This document shows positions 1-14,025 of a stretch of 64,000 bases of DNA, piece after piece. A model generated the notes under the pieces. The model ran no database searches, was not told where the DNA came from, and saw only the letters and a program-made list of their open reading frames with translations. The stretch comes from Parasteatoda lunata (Eukaryota; Arthropoda; Arachnida; Araneae; Theridiidae): positions 24,020,071 through 24,084,070 of the forward strand of contig OX421970.1 in NCBI GenBank assembly GCA_949128135.1, written 5' to 3'. A program made the translations under genes and the position numbers. Every line of letters begins with the position of its first letter. Position 1 is the stretch's first letter.

Positions 1-3000
1 TCATTTAGCGTGTAAAAAATAATCTTTACCTTCTAAAAATTAATTTGCATTTACAAATTATTTGCATCTCTTTTTAGTAGTTGTCATTTTTAGTTTTTTC
101 ATTAAATGTAAAGAAATATATGTGGAAAACCACAAGTTTTAATGGTAATTAGATAAGTTAAAACTCTAAATTAATTTATTAATTCTATTTGATGCCAATA
201 TTTAATACTAAACTTCATAAATGTGTTTAATTTTTGGTTATAATCTCGGTTGTATTTTTTTTTTCCTGTTTTGTAAGTTGTAATTTAATTTTGTTTTGTA
301 AATAGTTGCAATGCCTAGAAATCTTGCTGTCGAAAAACTAATTATTAGGAACATCTTTTCCCCCACAGAGACATATTCCAATTTACTGTGGTATTTGAAA
401 AATCGGAAATCTTATTTTATAGTTTCGTTAGAGTCCAGCATCACCAACTTGAAATTAGTTTGCGAGAATTTCAATTGCGAAGTCAGCGTTTTGCGAGTAA
501 AAAAAAGAACATCTATTATCCTAAGTACTTTTCTTGGGTCTTGTTAACTGTTTTTTCGCTGTGAAAGCAAATAAACGCATCCCAACAAGTAAAAACATCT
601 TAGCATCTTAAGTCATTTTCGGATCAAGTAAAAAATAAGATGAGGTGTCGCCAGATAATGCACAACACCACGTTCTGTTAGATAGTGACGGATGTTCCTT
701 ATTTAAGGGTGGTCGTTATCCACTTAACGCCGACGCTCTGTTCCTCTTCCTATGTCCCATAGTGTCGCCAGCGTAACAGATGAGGAACTCCGAGAAAGCA
801 TCACTTCGCACATTAGTTTAGACTTGGCGAGGAATAAAAAAAGGGAAAGAAAATCAAAGTGTAGAATTGCATTTTATTCATCGAAAAAAAAAAGAACGCA
901 TCCGAAGTTGAGAAAGGAAACCTTGGAAAAACTTTAACATGAAGCCGCACTTCAGGAAGCAAGTAATTTTCAACTCATTAAAACCTTCTCTGAATTTGCT
1001 TCTTTTTAAGAGAAAATAGTTTAGTTTAAAATAAGGATGTTTGAATTACCGTGTTACTGCACTTTAACTATTATTTAAATCAGGCATGTCGAACACGTGT
1101 TCTACGAAGACCCCGTTAAAAATGTACTCTTTAAAAAAAAATTTACCCCCGCTTTACATTTTATTAATTTAATTTGACCTTCGTTAGTAAGAGAGTATGG
1201 CTTGCTTGTTTTAGACTTCTTTAACGTTTTTGGAGAATTAAAATCTAAAATTTTATTTTATTGCTTCTAGGATTGTCATTTTGTAATGCGTTTTGCCGGG
1301 AAGAGAGTTTCGCATGACTGCTTTAAACTACTTTTACGTCTCATTAAGAATAAATCTAAAACGTTATTCTAATGATTCTGGGATTATTGTTTTGTAATTA
1401 AATAAGATACTTTTTACCACTTATTAACTTTATGTAATCAATCAATAATTCATCATTGGATTAAATTTTCATTATACTCAACTGAAAACAGGAAAATGTA
1501 AATATCAGTTTATATCTCGAATCAACTGGTTAGAAATATCATTGCTTCATAGCTTTTTGTAACAAATCAAATTTTGAAATACTAACCAGTTAAAAGAATT
1601 TGCTTTTTAAATATTTTCAAAGTATCTAAATAACAATAATTTTACTTTAAAATATTTGTTTTTTAAATGCATTTTTATTGGGTTTAAACTTTATTAACTT
1701 TTAAGGTTACAGCTTCGATTAATTTTTATCGGGACAGAAATTTTCAAAAGCAAATTACATGGCAATATGCCTATATTATCTTTGAACTCCATAATTTTCC
1801 ATGGATGACTCCTACCTTCGTGAGTAACCACGTGCTATTACAGACACCAATTAAGTCACCCTACATGAAATTACTACTTACAGTCCTTTACAACCTCTCA
1901 TTGACGTACTCTATTATTGTTTTATTGATTAAACCAACCACGAAATATTCACCAAAAGTGTGTTTGAATGGCCCAGGCTATTTGAATAGTCTAACCCGCA
2001 CTCAATAGTTTGCAACGCCCCAGAAGTCCACTATCTACTAACATTCGTCATCTACGAATATTGTGGAGAGAATGACCATCATCCCCAAACTGTATTTCTC
2101 ATTACAGAGAAAATCCCCCTGTAATCGAACGTTCGATTGTTCGAATCCTCCCGATCCCAAATGTTGTGGCCGCAAGGAAATGTGTGAGTCAGTTTAAATG
2201 TTCTAGAACAAAACAGCTGACGGATTCGTTCTCTACTAATGTTGCTGATAATTCCGATCTGATACGCAAATTATTCTGATTCATCTTGAAATGATGCATT
2301 GTTTTAGATCTGTGGCGTCCCTATGGCGTAGCTATGTATCCTTATTAATATAATATATCACTATGAGACACAATTATGGTGTCTTGCAAGAAATTTTCTG
2401 TTTTTTATCCTAATTATGCATCTGTCATAATTACAGATGTACTTTTTTTGTCATTAGGTTTTAAATGGAGGTAGTGCATTTCCAATAATTTTTTAATATT
2501 TTATAAATTTTTTTGTCACAAAAAATTAAATTACAACAAATAAAAGCATTAACGTAATACCTGTAATCTCTGCATTCTTCTAAGAAAAACTGATTTCTAC
2601 AGATCACTCCTCATTCCATTAGAAGTCACTCAATTTCATTTTATATGCCTAATGGAAGTGAAAATGGCACTTTATTTTAAATATGAAAAAACATTTTATT
2701 CAAACCATTTTTAAGGGCATTTTTTGGGCGTTCTGCATTTAATTTATGTACTTCGTATCAATTAAAATTTTGATTGAAAAAAAAAATCTTAATTTTCTGT
2801 CTTTATCTTGAACTTATTTTGGGGTAAATTTTGAAATTTAGAATGATTAAGTAAAAGAAAGGATTGAAATATTTTATCGCTTTGAAGCATCTGAAATATC
2901 TTTCATGTCTCTTTAAAATACCTAATACATGCAAATAGAGGCCAACCAAGTACCTCACAATGTTGATATATTAAATAAAGTATTTCATTTTAAATATTTA

Positions 3001-3370
3001 TTATAACAATATAAAATTTAAATATAAATTTTTAATATAAAATCTTAACATAAAAATTAAATGATTATAAATTATTATTTAATTACTATTAAATAATTAT
3101 TAAATAATTATTTTTAAATAATTATTTTTAAATAATTATTTTTAAATAATTATTTTTAAATAATTATTATAACTTTTTAAAATTAAAAAGTTTCTGCTCG
3201 ATTCACAGATTTTTGATATTTGTTTAAATTATTTATGGTGGTACTTAAAAATCATTGTAATTCAAACTCATTAAATCACAAATAAAAAATAGGAGACGTA
3301 AAATTTACTACCACTTTAAATATCAAAAATTAAACTCCATTTTATCGGGAGAAGTTCGCATGTACGAACT
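1..3370. other. AT-rich non-coding stretch, no gene seen
   Basis: No exon with coding character, splice sites and a recognisable domain is visible. Short open frames at about 311-547 and 752-937 have no recognisable motif and no supporting splice context. Around 2,125-2,180 there is a tRNA B-box-like stretch (GTTCGAATCCT) followed by non-tRNA sequence, which could be an old SINE fragment. An AT-rich short tandem repeat closes the stretch (listed separately). Confidence 0.6.
3104..3172. repeat. AT-rich 14-bp tandem repeat
   Basis: About four to five near-identical copies of a 14-bp unit, TAATTATTTTTAAA, run head to tail. This is a simple low-complexity array just upstream of the 24-bp minisatellite. 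Confidence 0.8.
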
Positions 3371-4307
3371 TGTCTCTCCAAAATACGTTAAACGTGTCTC
3401 TCTGGAATGCCTAAAACGTGTGCCTCTGGAATGCCTGAAACATGTGTCCCTGGAATGCCTGGAACATGTCCGTCTGGAATGCCTAAAACGTGTGCCTCTG
3501 GAATGCCTGAAACATGTGTCCCTGGAATGCCTGGAACATGTCCGTCTGGAATGCCTGGAACATGTCCCTCTGGAATTCCTAAAACATGTCCCTCTGGAAT
3601 GCCTAAAACATGTCCCTCTGGAATGCCTAAAACATGTCCCTCTGGAATGCCTGAAACATGTCCCGCTGGAATGCCTGAAACATGTCCCGCTGGAATGCCT
3701 GAAACATGTCCTCCTGGAATGCCTGAAACATGTCCCCCTGGAATGCCTGAAACATGTCCCCCTGGAATGCCTGAAACATGTCCCCCTGGAATGCCTGAAA
3801 CATGTCCCCCTGGAATGCCTGAAACATGTCCCCCTGGAATGCCTGAAACATGTCCGCCTGGAATGCCTGAAACATGACCCCTGGAATGCCTGAAACATGT
3901 CCCCCTGGAATGCCTGAAACATGTCCCCCTGGAATGCCTGAAACATGTCCCCCTGGAATGCCTGAAACATGTCCCCCTGGAATGCCTGAAACATGTCCCC
4001 CTGGAATGCCTGAAACATGTCTCCCTGGAATGCCTGAAACATGTCCCTCTGGAATGCCTGAAACATGTCCCTCTGGAATGCCTGAAACATGTCCCTCTGG
4101 AATGCCTGAAACATGTCCCTCTGGAATGCCTGAAACATGTCCCTCTGGAATGCCTGAAACATGTCCCTCTGGAATGCCTGAAACATGTCCCTCTGGAATG
4201 CCTGAAACATGTCCCTCTGGAATGCCTGAAACATATCCCTCTGGAATGCTTGAACCATGTCCCTCTGAAATGACTCAAAAATGTTCCTTAAAAATATCTA
4301 GAACATC
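3371..4307. repeat. 24-bp GC-richer minisatellite, about 39 units
   Basis: About 39 head-to-tail copies of a 24-bp unit containing CCTGGAATGCCTGAAACATG. The edge units are diverged and the central ones nearly identical. Near the left edge three units form a 72-bp higher-order repeat (3,411-3,482 repeated at 3,483-3,554). Homogeneous blocks carrying TCCCTCT or TCCCCCT variants follow, as expected for unequal exchange or slippage. One unit near 3,875 is 23 bp, which shifts the frame. Because 24 is divisible by 3 and the unit lacks stops, long open frames exist on both strands (8-residue periods such as GMPETCPP). I treat these as artefacts of the repeat: they are interrupted by the 23-bp unit and have no gene context. 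Confidence 0.95.
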
Positions 4308-6600
4308 TTTTCCTTTTCCTCGACATCATCCTTTTCATTTTTCTTTATGCTTATTCAATTATATACATTTCAAAAATTAATTATAACGTTTTTCATAACA
4401 TAATAGAAAAACAAATTTTTATTTTGAAATCTCTTTAAAGTAAATCTTCTATAAACGAAGTTTTTATAATATTTGAAATTAATTTCAAAATTCATATTAT
4501 TTATTTTCGATTTGAAAATAATAGCATGCCTCTTCGTCAAATCCATTTTTGTTTATTTATTCAGTGAAAGAATTGTTACCACAACAAGCAACATCAATTT
4601 AAGAATATTAAGAAAAAATAAAAATAAACAAATCCTTCCTTCAGAAAATTTATTTGTAAAATAATTCCCTTAAATTGAAAACAAAAATAATTTTGGATTA
4701 TAAGACACTAAAAAAAAGAAGACTCTATCAAAACATAATTATAGCCAAAGGATATAATACAATTTTAAATCAAAAACATCGAAAGAACAAAGCATTTAAA
4801 TTCTTCAGAAAAAATTACTTCTCGAACAATTGGCCAAAAAATAGAAAGAGAAAATAATAGTCTTTATTATTAAACATAATAAAAAGAAATTTTCCAAAAC
4901 ATATGCCAAACAAACTGAATTTCCGGTTATATTTATCGAACCGTGGTGTGGTTCTATTTTAGTGGGAGGATTCGAATAATAAATACTTAAACAGGTCCAC
5001 TTGGGCGAGTCGGACTTGGAATATTTTTTTTTATCGTCTGTTTCTTATTTAACATTTTTCATGGATGAGTGTTCTCGTTTATTTTAATAGTAGTTTTCTA
5101 AGAATTTAGTCAGCCGGGAATTCAGAAAGTGATAGAATTTTACTTCATACCGTTTTCAAGTGAATTTCATGTTTTTTGGGTGTTTTCTACGGTGTTACCT
5201 AAGCGTGAGTGGAAGATTTATTTGAACTAATTCTTGTATTTTGATATGGGAAAGTGAAATGAACTTTTTCACCTGCTTTGGCTTAAAAAACTTACATTTG
5301 CGATTCAGTTTTTATTCGTTTATGCATATGTTTGTGATTGGAAGCATTGACTAGAATTATTTGATGCCAAATTTTCGCAGAAACTATTCTTCAATTTTCT
5401 GAACATCATAACCAGTCAAATTTGAATAAACACTCCTAAGTCGCGGTGTTTTAAAATTAAAATAGACATGATTAAAATAGAATTTAGAATTTAATAAGCT
5501 GTATAACTTAGAAGAAATACTCGATGTAACGCATAAAAATATGTAATATTTTAAACATAAAACTTTTAACGAACCATGAGAAACAATGTACTTAGTGATT
5601 TAAAAGCTTAATTTGTTTCATGAAATACAAAATGCTGGAAAAGCTTGACATGTTTGAGTGCCCAAAAATAGACGCAAATTCTTAAGATTCGCTAAGCGGG
5701 AATGAGGAAAGCAAAAACAAATTTAAAACAGAAAACGCGAAGTTTATAATGAAAAATAATAAAAAGGGGGGAAAACAAAACTAGAAAGAAACATATCTCG
5801 ACTTCCGCGGTTTTTAAAATTTTTTTTCACCATTTATTTTTCGTTTTTTCAATGCCAACTTTGTATTTTCCACTTAAAATATGTTTTGTTTTCTTTGTTC
5901 AAGCCTATATAGCGAGTCTTAAGAATGTGTGCCTATTTGTTAGCACTCTAAACATGTCGACTTTTTTTGCCTATTTATGAAGAAAGGGAAATTTTTATAT
6001 TATTGAGAATACCTTAGCACTTCTATTTCCTGGAATTGCTCATTAAACCTACAATGCCTTAATGAATAAGCAAGATGGTCATCTGTAGTTTCAAAACAGT
6101 CTAAAAGACTACGATTGTATTTCTAGCTTTAAGAATCATTTTTTTTTTTTTTCTTTTTTTTTTCAATTAGGTTTTATTTTAAAAACAAATGGAGTTTCAA
6201 AATTTTGATAAAACAACAAGGTTTTCCTCATGGAACATTTTGTTAAGTTTCTGAAAATTGGAAGGTAAAATAGCAATCTTTTACTTTTAGATAGGTTTAA
6301 GAATTTCACAATAAAACCAAAATAAATAAATAAAATAATAATTCCTTATAAGAACATTTTTAAGCAGATTTCGTGTTTCAAAATTGTAAAAGTTTTCTTC
6401 GGAAAAAATAGGTTTTGCAAAATCAGACTTTTCTCCAAAACTTATACATAATTTTGTTGAAGTTTTTATTTAGTAGCAATCTTTAGTTTTGGATAGATGG
6501 AAAAATTCAATATGAAACTAAATGACCAATAAATAAATAAAGTAAAGAATCTTTACCGAATTATTTTGTGAAGGTTTTTGGTGCTAAACTTGAGTTCCTC
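4308..6600. other. AT-rich non-coding stretch, no gene seen
   Basis: Low-complexity AT-rich DNA with scattered homopolymer runs. The 60-63 codon open frames at 4,473-4,857 are lysine/asparagine/isoleucine-rich products of AT content and have no motif. A faint diverged duplication of about 230 bp seems present across 6,190-6,540. Confidence 0.6.
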
Positions 6601-7160
6601 CTGCTTTTCAGTCTAAAGTAGGCACCCAGCATTCTTACAACAGCATTCAAAAAGTATCGACTAAAGTTTTAAATTCTTCGGCTTTAGCACAAAACTGCAC
6701 GCGTAGAAATGCATAGGAGATGAAGATCTCCAGTGCACTTCACCAAATTAACAATTCAGTCTAGGCTATACCGGAAACTATAGCCAGCTACAAACAATTC
6801 CTCCACGAGCCCCAGGTGGATAGGAAGTAACGGGCAGAAGCAAACTTCCAAGATCCTTGGCTACTTATTGCTTTCGAAATTCGTTTCGGCTCCAACTTTT
6901 ATTAGTTGATTAAGTGTAATCGTTCCTCTGTATAAAAGCCGGTATAGTAAGTAAGACGGCGGATTTAGGTCGGGAACCATGAAAAAAAAAGGAAAAGGGG
7001 AGTAGCGAATCCAGGAAGTCTTCCCAAATCCGATTACTCGGAAAGGAACGTTCTCTAAAGTGGAGAAGTGGCCCCAGAATATATCGTCTTAGCTTTTAGA
7101 CTTTTCTTATTTGTGAACCTACTCCTCCTCTAAGAGAATTGTCTTCCCTACCATTTTGAA
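6600..7160 (+). promoter_or_regulatory. Possible TATA-type promoter or regulatory island
   Basis: This block is visibly less AT-rich than its surroundings. It contains a consensus TATA box, TATAAAAG at 6,931-6,938, followed by GC-richer DNA. No coding exon follows. The match could be chance in AT-rich DNA, and no transcript evidence is available, so this is only a candidate. Confidence 0.2.
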
Positions 7161-7584
7161 ATAAACATCCGATGTAATTCTTAACCCTAGATTATAGAGT
7201 TATTCATTTATATCGTATTTTCTAAAGAGAAAGCTCGTTTTAATTTTATAATTTATTTAATCCTTTCAAACCAGACGAGGCTTAATAGTGCCCTTTATAG
7301 ATCTATTAATATTCAGTTTAGAGATTGTTCTAAAATTGTTGCACCATTATATTTAATTCCTCCAATGATTAAATTTAACCAGTAAAAAATGAGTCGTTTA
7401 ATTTATATTTTTCATTTATTACTGACTATAATAGATACTGAAAAAAAAATTTTAAATAACATTTTACCAATTTGAAAAATTTCGTACCTCATACTTATAC
7501 GTATACGTGCTACAAAAAAGATCACCTGATCTGATCTGATTCTGATCTAATGATCGGATCTTGTTCTAGATCTCAATCTCAATG

Positions 7585-7809
7585 GTTCAAGAGGGTGATC
7601 TTAAATATGAAAAGAAAGGTGATCTCAAATACTAATTAGTGCGAACGATATTTTAAGCTACGAAATATGACACAAAAATGTACTTTCTCTGTATGAACTT
7701 ACAAAAACGGTATGTTTATTCAGAGAAAGTACGTTTTTGTGTCAGATTTCATAACTTAAAATATCACCTGTGTTAATTGTTTAGCCCATTAGAGATCACC
7801 CTCTTGAAC
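7585..7809. mobile_element. Foldback MITE-like inverted repeat
   Basis: The outer ends are a perfect 16-bp inverted repeat, GTTCAAGAGGGTGATC at 7,585-7,600 and its complement at 7,794-7,809. The arms continue inward with high but imperfect complementarity for about 100 bp, ending at CTTTCTCTG / CAGAGAAAG close to the centre. The left arm carries an extra copy of GGTGATCT. There is no coding capacity. The structure fits a non-autonomous foldback or MITE element; the superfamily cannot be assigned from the sequence. Confidence 0.7.
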
Positions 7810-8049
7810 TGTAAAGACTATTAAGTGAAATTATATACTTAACTATTAAGGGACATTAGATATTTTAAATTCATGCAAAAAACTATGTACCTTACAATTC
7901 AAAATTTATTGAACTAATATTAAACAAAATATTAAAAATAATAAATATTTGCTAAAAGTTAATTTTTGCATGGAATTATCTTTGGATAACCGAATTTTTT
8001 AATTCTCTTTCAAAAAATTTTCAATTCGCATATTAACTTACTTTCACTT

Positions 8050-8470
8050 TGCATTATTTTACAGTATTGCTATATTACAAATTTGCTATATTACATTGCT
8101 ATATTTTTACACTTTGCTATATTACAAAATATAAATTCATTTCCAATTTGCTATCTCAGGCATTCTAAACTTATTTTCCCTTTGTAAGACTACACAATAT
8201 AAACTTTTTCCCATTTTGCAATAGTGCGCTTAATAAACTTTCTTTTCTGTTTTGCAATGCTGCGCTTTAAAAACTTCTCTCCGTTCTTCAATATTACGCT
8301 TTGTAAACTTTTTCCGTTCTTCAATACTACGCTTTGTAAACTTTCACACATTTTACAATACTACGCAAGTAGTAACTTTTCCCACTTTCCAGTACTACCC
8401 AAAAACAAATTTCTTTCTATTTTTAAATGTTACTAAATATAAACTTATTTTCACTTTGCACACACGCAAA
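8050..8470. repeat. Degenerate tandem repeats, about 32-38 bp
   Basis: Diverged copies of a unit containing TTCTTCAATACTACGCTTTG repeat irregularly. The left part is a related series of TTTGCTATATTACA copies. The open frame across 8,224-8,584 shows the same internal repetition and is not a credible protein. Confidence 0.6.
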
Positions 8471-8584
8471 TATTATAAAAGATACGTCATAATTTTCAAT
8501 ACCTTTTTGAAATACAAATTTATTACAAACTTCGTTTCCTTCGCACGCCAGCAAGAAATTCATTTGTTACGTCGCCTACTATAA

Positions 8585-11500
8585 AACATCATCAATAAAA
8601 TTTGTGAATGAAGAAGAGAAGCAAAAAATGAAGAAAAATATAAACAATAGTGAGAAAAATTTAAATCTTCTGCTGATAAGAAACAAGTTTTTATTGAATA
8701 ACTGCTGGTGAAAATGCTTGTAATGGGGAAAAAGAAAAAGGATGGTGTGGGATGAATAAAGCGAAAAAGGAACCAAAAAATTTTTTTGTAAATTGAATTT
8801 CGGGCAAAAGATTTATTCTTCAAAGAGTCGAGAATATTTTGGAAGCTATTTTTCTCCCAGAATTCCCTGGTAAAAGTGAAACAAGTCCATTATGTTATTG
8901 GTTTGGAGAAAACAGTATGTTTAAACTCCCTTTATTTTCGCTTAAAAATTAAAAAAAAAATTTTATTTTAGGAAGTTTAATTATATTTTATTAGCTATTT
9001 ATGCGCTTAGAATTAATATTAAATATAAAATTTTTTTAAAACTCAAATATTTTGTTCTTTCAAAAAAATTTTCCAATTATTACCTGTTGCGGATTATAAC
9101 TGTTCTACTTTTAATTTTAAAATATTCTGTAAATATTAATTTTTTTATAAATAATTTCTCATGCAATATCTTACTAAGTTTCGTTAAAGTATTACTATGG
9201 GTTAGTATATAGTAAAAATTTCATTCTACTGAGGCTGCATATTTAAACTAGTAATCTGTGATTTTTTTAAAAAAAATTTATGATTCTGATTCTGTGATTT
9301 GAGGCCAATGACGTGTCGAGGTGTTAATAACTTGAAAATTCATTATTAAATCTGTAAGAAAAATTTTAATTATTCATTAAATATGTTTTTAAGCTAAATA
9401 TTTACTTAGTAAAAAATTTAAATTATAAGCGTCCTTAAGACGTTAATTATCCCTTTTAACTGGAAGTCTAGAGCCGTTATCCTCTTCTTCCCTCTCTGCA
9501 CGCCTCTGAGGATGTTCCTTTAGTTAGTTTAATGTTCTTTTTCAAAAAGTCTTATATTACATCTCGTTCATTTTAAAATTTATACATGTTATTATTGAGT
9601 TACCTTACGTAATAATTTCGTATTGTTGTCCTGAATCAAGAATAAAAAGTGACATGGCAATCTAAACGTAAAAAATTCTTAACCATAAATCGTTTAAAAA
9701 TGGTATAACATTTACAATGTTGAAGAAATCTATGCGTAAAAGTCGCTAAGCATTCACGATGTTAATGGAGACGAAGGAAAATGGTATTATAATCTCGAAA
9801 TTAAGGAACTCTGTACTGTAAGTTATGCAAAAAGAGCATGATGTTCTTGATGTTAAAAAATTCCACGAAGTAGTATTAAATATCATAGTATTTACCCCAA
9901 TATTTTAATAAAAAATAACACCGTATTAGTTTTATACAGAATCCTATTCCATGGGCTAAAAGTGGCCAAAAAGTGGCATATATCCATTAAATTGGTATCC
10001 ACTCGGTAAATATGTCGAATTGGAATAGATTTTTTTTTTTACGAAAATTGGTTCAACCTTGAACCATGATATTAGTTCCTCGAACCACAATACGTAGCTT
10101 AACATTAATACGGAGCTTAATTACACCGCGCTTAAATTAAATCACAGCGTCGAGTAATTAAGTTTGAGAAGTTCGATAATATGGTTTAATTTAGTAGAAA
10201 GATGGTATGGTTCAAACAACTGCTAATAGCATTAGGCATCAGTATCAAAACTGCACCACTTCACCTCTGAGTGAAACGCAGAGTTTATTCTGATTAGACT
10301 TCTCCATCATATTTGATGAAAAATCATCATTTTAGCTGGATCATCCTGAAACCTTTCCTTCGTTTTCTTTTTCTCCCCCTAACATCCCCCTCCCTAGATC
10401 CAACACCCCCTCAATCGACGCCCAAAACTCCGGTTATTGTGGCGTACATAATTCTCGATGAGCAATGGGAACCACGTGTGAGTTCCAAATGCTCTTGAAT
10501 GCAAATGCAAGAAAAGCCGGAGAAATAATGATCATAAGCAAAAAAAGAAATCATAAAAAAGGGGGGGTTGGAAGACTTGATAAAGCATCGAATAAATAAA
10601 CATTCGAAAAAGCATTGGAAAAAGGGAGGGTGTTAATGGGGCGTGTATGCCGCGTGTTTTCGATTTCGTACGTAGGAAAGTAGATGGCTGTGAAAGATTT
10701 ATAGACTTAAAGTCGGAAAACGTAACGTTCCAGGAATGTTATTTCGAACGAATAACAACAGTATCTGTATTCCATGGGGTGGAGCATAATAGAACTTTTT
10801 TTTAATTTATTTTTTTAGATTGACTATGGTCATTAAAGTTAGACGCAAGCAATAAAAAAAAATCTAGAAGTTTTCATGTAGTGTGGGTACGGGTACTAAT
10901 GGAACAAACCAATTATTCTTATTACGTTTTTTTGTATAGGATAGTTAATACCTGTAATTTTATTTCATGAAATCTCTAAAAACTTACTGTATTAGGCTGT
11001 ATTCATTTTATTTTATTGTTAATTTTTTATATTTATTGTTAATTTTTTAAAAACATTTTGAAACTTCATTTAAATTTTATTTCAAAAAATTTGTTAAAAT
11101 ATTTACCTTTCCAATTTTGACGTTAATTTTTGTATTAATATATTACAAACTATTAAAAAGATAAAATTTGGAACTTTAAAAATCAGTTTAATCCAAATAA
11201 CATTTGATATCAATCCCAATTCAAAAATACCAGTTTTCAGAAACCCAGTTAATAATTTATTCTCAACTTTGATTGATAGACTTGTTTTAACTAACACTAA
11301 ATAACTGAATAATGAAGTTAATACGATCATACATGATTTAGTATATTTTTGGAACAACAACACAACACTTTTATTATTTTAGCTTGTAATAAATAAAATT
11401 TAAATCCTGTTCCTTTTTCATTTAAATCAAAAAAAAAAATTTAATACTCTCTTTAACTAGATTTTGTTTTTGCTACCTTACTTCAATTTTTTTAGCCATA

Positions 11501-13430
11501 TTTAATCCCATAATGTATTTTTGCATTGGAAAGTATTTTTGAAACATAACATCTCACTTTTAACTAACATTTTTTCCTTTTTTTTTACTTTTTCTTACGT
11601 TTTGCTTTTTTTTCCCTATTTTATAAAGCAACAAAAATTCAAGTTTCAAGAAATACATTTGCGTACACCAGAATTAAAAACTAAAATAGAAAACTGAAAC
11701 AGAGACACGCGCATATGAAATAGCAAAGAAAAAACTATGCTACTTTTAATTAAAAATAAATATTTCTGCGAAAATTCTACAGAAGAAGAAAAAAATATAT
11801 TCATCGTGAAGGAGCCCTGGCGATGTGAACATTTTCAATTTAACTTCGATTTCTTAAGCTCTTTAGTACAGCCTCTATCAGGAAGACTAGATATTTTTAA
11901 TACTTTTTTTTTTATTCCGATGTTCCATCTTGGCGAGGGAAATCATTTCCTTGGATCTTTTGTTTTTCCGTTGGCATAATTAGGTTCTGGAACATTCGAT
12001 TCTCTGTTTTTCTCTAATCCTCAAGCAAGGATCTGAAGAGGAGATATATATATCTATACGTCTGCAAAAATGGAAACTGATAGGTAAGCCGGAGAAGCTG
12101 TATAAAGTAAACAAGTGAAACAAAACCATTTTTCTCCGTTTTCGGATTTTTTTTTTTTTTTCTCTCTCTCTTTTACTCGTCAAATAATGCATCTGTTTTC
12201 TTCTGAAACTATATACCGTGGAGATTATCGGATTAAAGTAAAATGGTAAAATTCAAAATACTCGAAAAATGTTCTCTTTTTTTTTTTTTTTTTTTTTTTC
12301 TCCAGAATTTGCTGGATAAGAAAAAAAAAGGATATTTTTAGCTGATCCAAAATATCCATTTGCTTTTATATTTTTGAAACACTTGATGATTGAAATGTTA
12401 AAGAGCTGTAAAATAGTTGAATAATCATTTGATTTTAAGTAAATCATTAAATGATTAAATTTCTAATTAGTATGAACTTATGTGCAGCTCGACTAAAAAA
12501 TATTTCAAGAATACGATTTTACAAAAGAGAAGAATAAAAGTATATAAAGTGAGATAGAGAGTAAATTCAATATACCGGTCAAATATAAATAGATCTCTGG
12601 ATTAAGTTAGAAAACAAAAAAATATTTTCCAAATATTAGAAAAGACTTAGATTTTATTTAAGTTTATATTTTAAACATAGTTGAATGAAATGTTCCAATG
12701 AAATTGGTTAAATATAATCATTAATACATTTTTTTAATTAAATAATTTAAACTTTTGTGGAAGAAACTGTTTTATGCTAAGAAAAAACAATTATTTCGTA
12801 ACAATCATCGGAGTTGGAGAGCTGCAGCGAACAGGGGGCTTAGCCAATACCTCTTAGAAGACCTCAGCATGATTTACCATAAACAAGAAATTTGATCCCT
12901 CCCTTGGTAGTCAATACGTAATGACATCTTACTTATTTAACCTCCACTCATGTTCATTAAGTAGGATTACTAAATTGATCCGTGCTAGGGTTTTCTCTTT
13001 TTTGGGAGGTGTTGTCTTATCCCCTAGCGTTACGAGAAATATGTTTATGTAATAAACGTAATTAAAATATTTTTATCATGCCCTACACAATAAAATATCA
13101 ATATTTTTTCTTCAAATTTCTATAAAAAATAATCTTTTATCAGCCAAAAGCAGTTTCTAAAATAAAACCTGGTTGTTTTTGATTAATCAAGCGAATAGTT
13201 ACCAAATAATTTAGACTTGTAACCAAAAAAGAAAAGAAAGAAATGATAGGATATGCACCCGGCTAACCGAAAAAATTAACCCCTCTATGCACTTCTGTGT
13301 TTTTCAAAAGCTGTATCTCCGAATTCAGAGTTCAATTATGTAGACGATTGCCTTTAAAGGGAGTGTATATTCAAAAGAAAACCATAATAGAAGAAGAAGA
13401 AAACTCTCTCAATCCTGTTTTCCAGGGGCT
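8585..13430. other. AT-rich non-coding stretch, no gene seen
   Basis: No exon is recognisable. A less AT-rich segment around 10,290-10,760 contains C-rich runs and could be a conserved element. Poly-T runs occur near 12,150 and 12,282-12,300. The minus-strand open frames here (for example 11,103-11,363) are hydrophobic or lysine-rich by composition and show no motif. Confidence 0.55.
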
Positions 13431-14025
13431 AAATTGAAGGTCATTATTTCTCTCTCGCTGATGCTTAAACTAATAAAACACCACTGGGGCTTCATAATTA
13501 AGGTGGTCTATCCCTTTAAACGGACCCTGGAAACTAGCGTTGCCATATTAATGTCGCTAATAAATGATGCAAGGCTTCATTATGGCAGGTCGCTGCTTCT
13601 GCTACCCTTACTTTCTTCCGGACATTGTAACGTTAATGATGCATAATTAATGGACAGTCCTCTATGCAAACCGTTGTCCTAGCCCCCCTCTCATGATCCC
13701 CTCTTTGCCTCACCCCTTTTCCTGATAATAATCGTCATTTTGTGCTACCTCTGCTTGGGTAGATGGATTCGTTGTAACTGCTGTTGGAAAGATGAGGGGA
13801 CAATCTGGAAATATGATAAAGCGCCCACGCCACCCCCAAACTGGATAAAAAAAGTAATGGAAACCCCCTTTCGCCTGTACTCATTTTACAGTATTTTGCT
13901 TGTTCCCTGTGGTACTTTTAAACCACCATTCTTGGCGATAAATGGAGTCGAGACCCAGCTGAATATGTACTTACAGCTGTTTGACTTCAGCGGTACTAAG
14001 TTTAATGATCATTTGTAAATGTAAT
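13430..14025. promoter_or_regulatory. GC-elevated island, candidate cis-regulatory element
   Basis: A block of about 600 bp stands out from its AT-rich surroundings and contains clustered homeodomain-type cores (CATAATTAATGG near 13,644, CCATATTAATG near 13,542, AATAAATGATGCA near 13,560). Two overlapping open frames (13,434-13,646 and 13,740-14,018) lack recognisable domains. The combination suggests a conserved non-coding enhancer more than an exon, but this is inference. Confidence 0.25.

Noticed and set aside
3323..4380. Long open frames on both strands (up to 311 codons) as repetitive proteins
   Set aside because: They follow automatically from a stop-free 24-bp tandem unit. A 23-bp unit breaks the frames, and there is no splice or promoter context.
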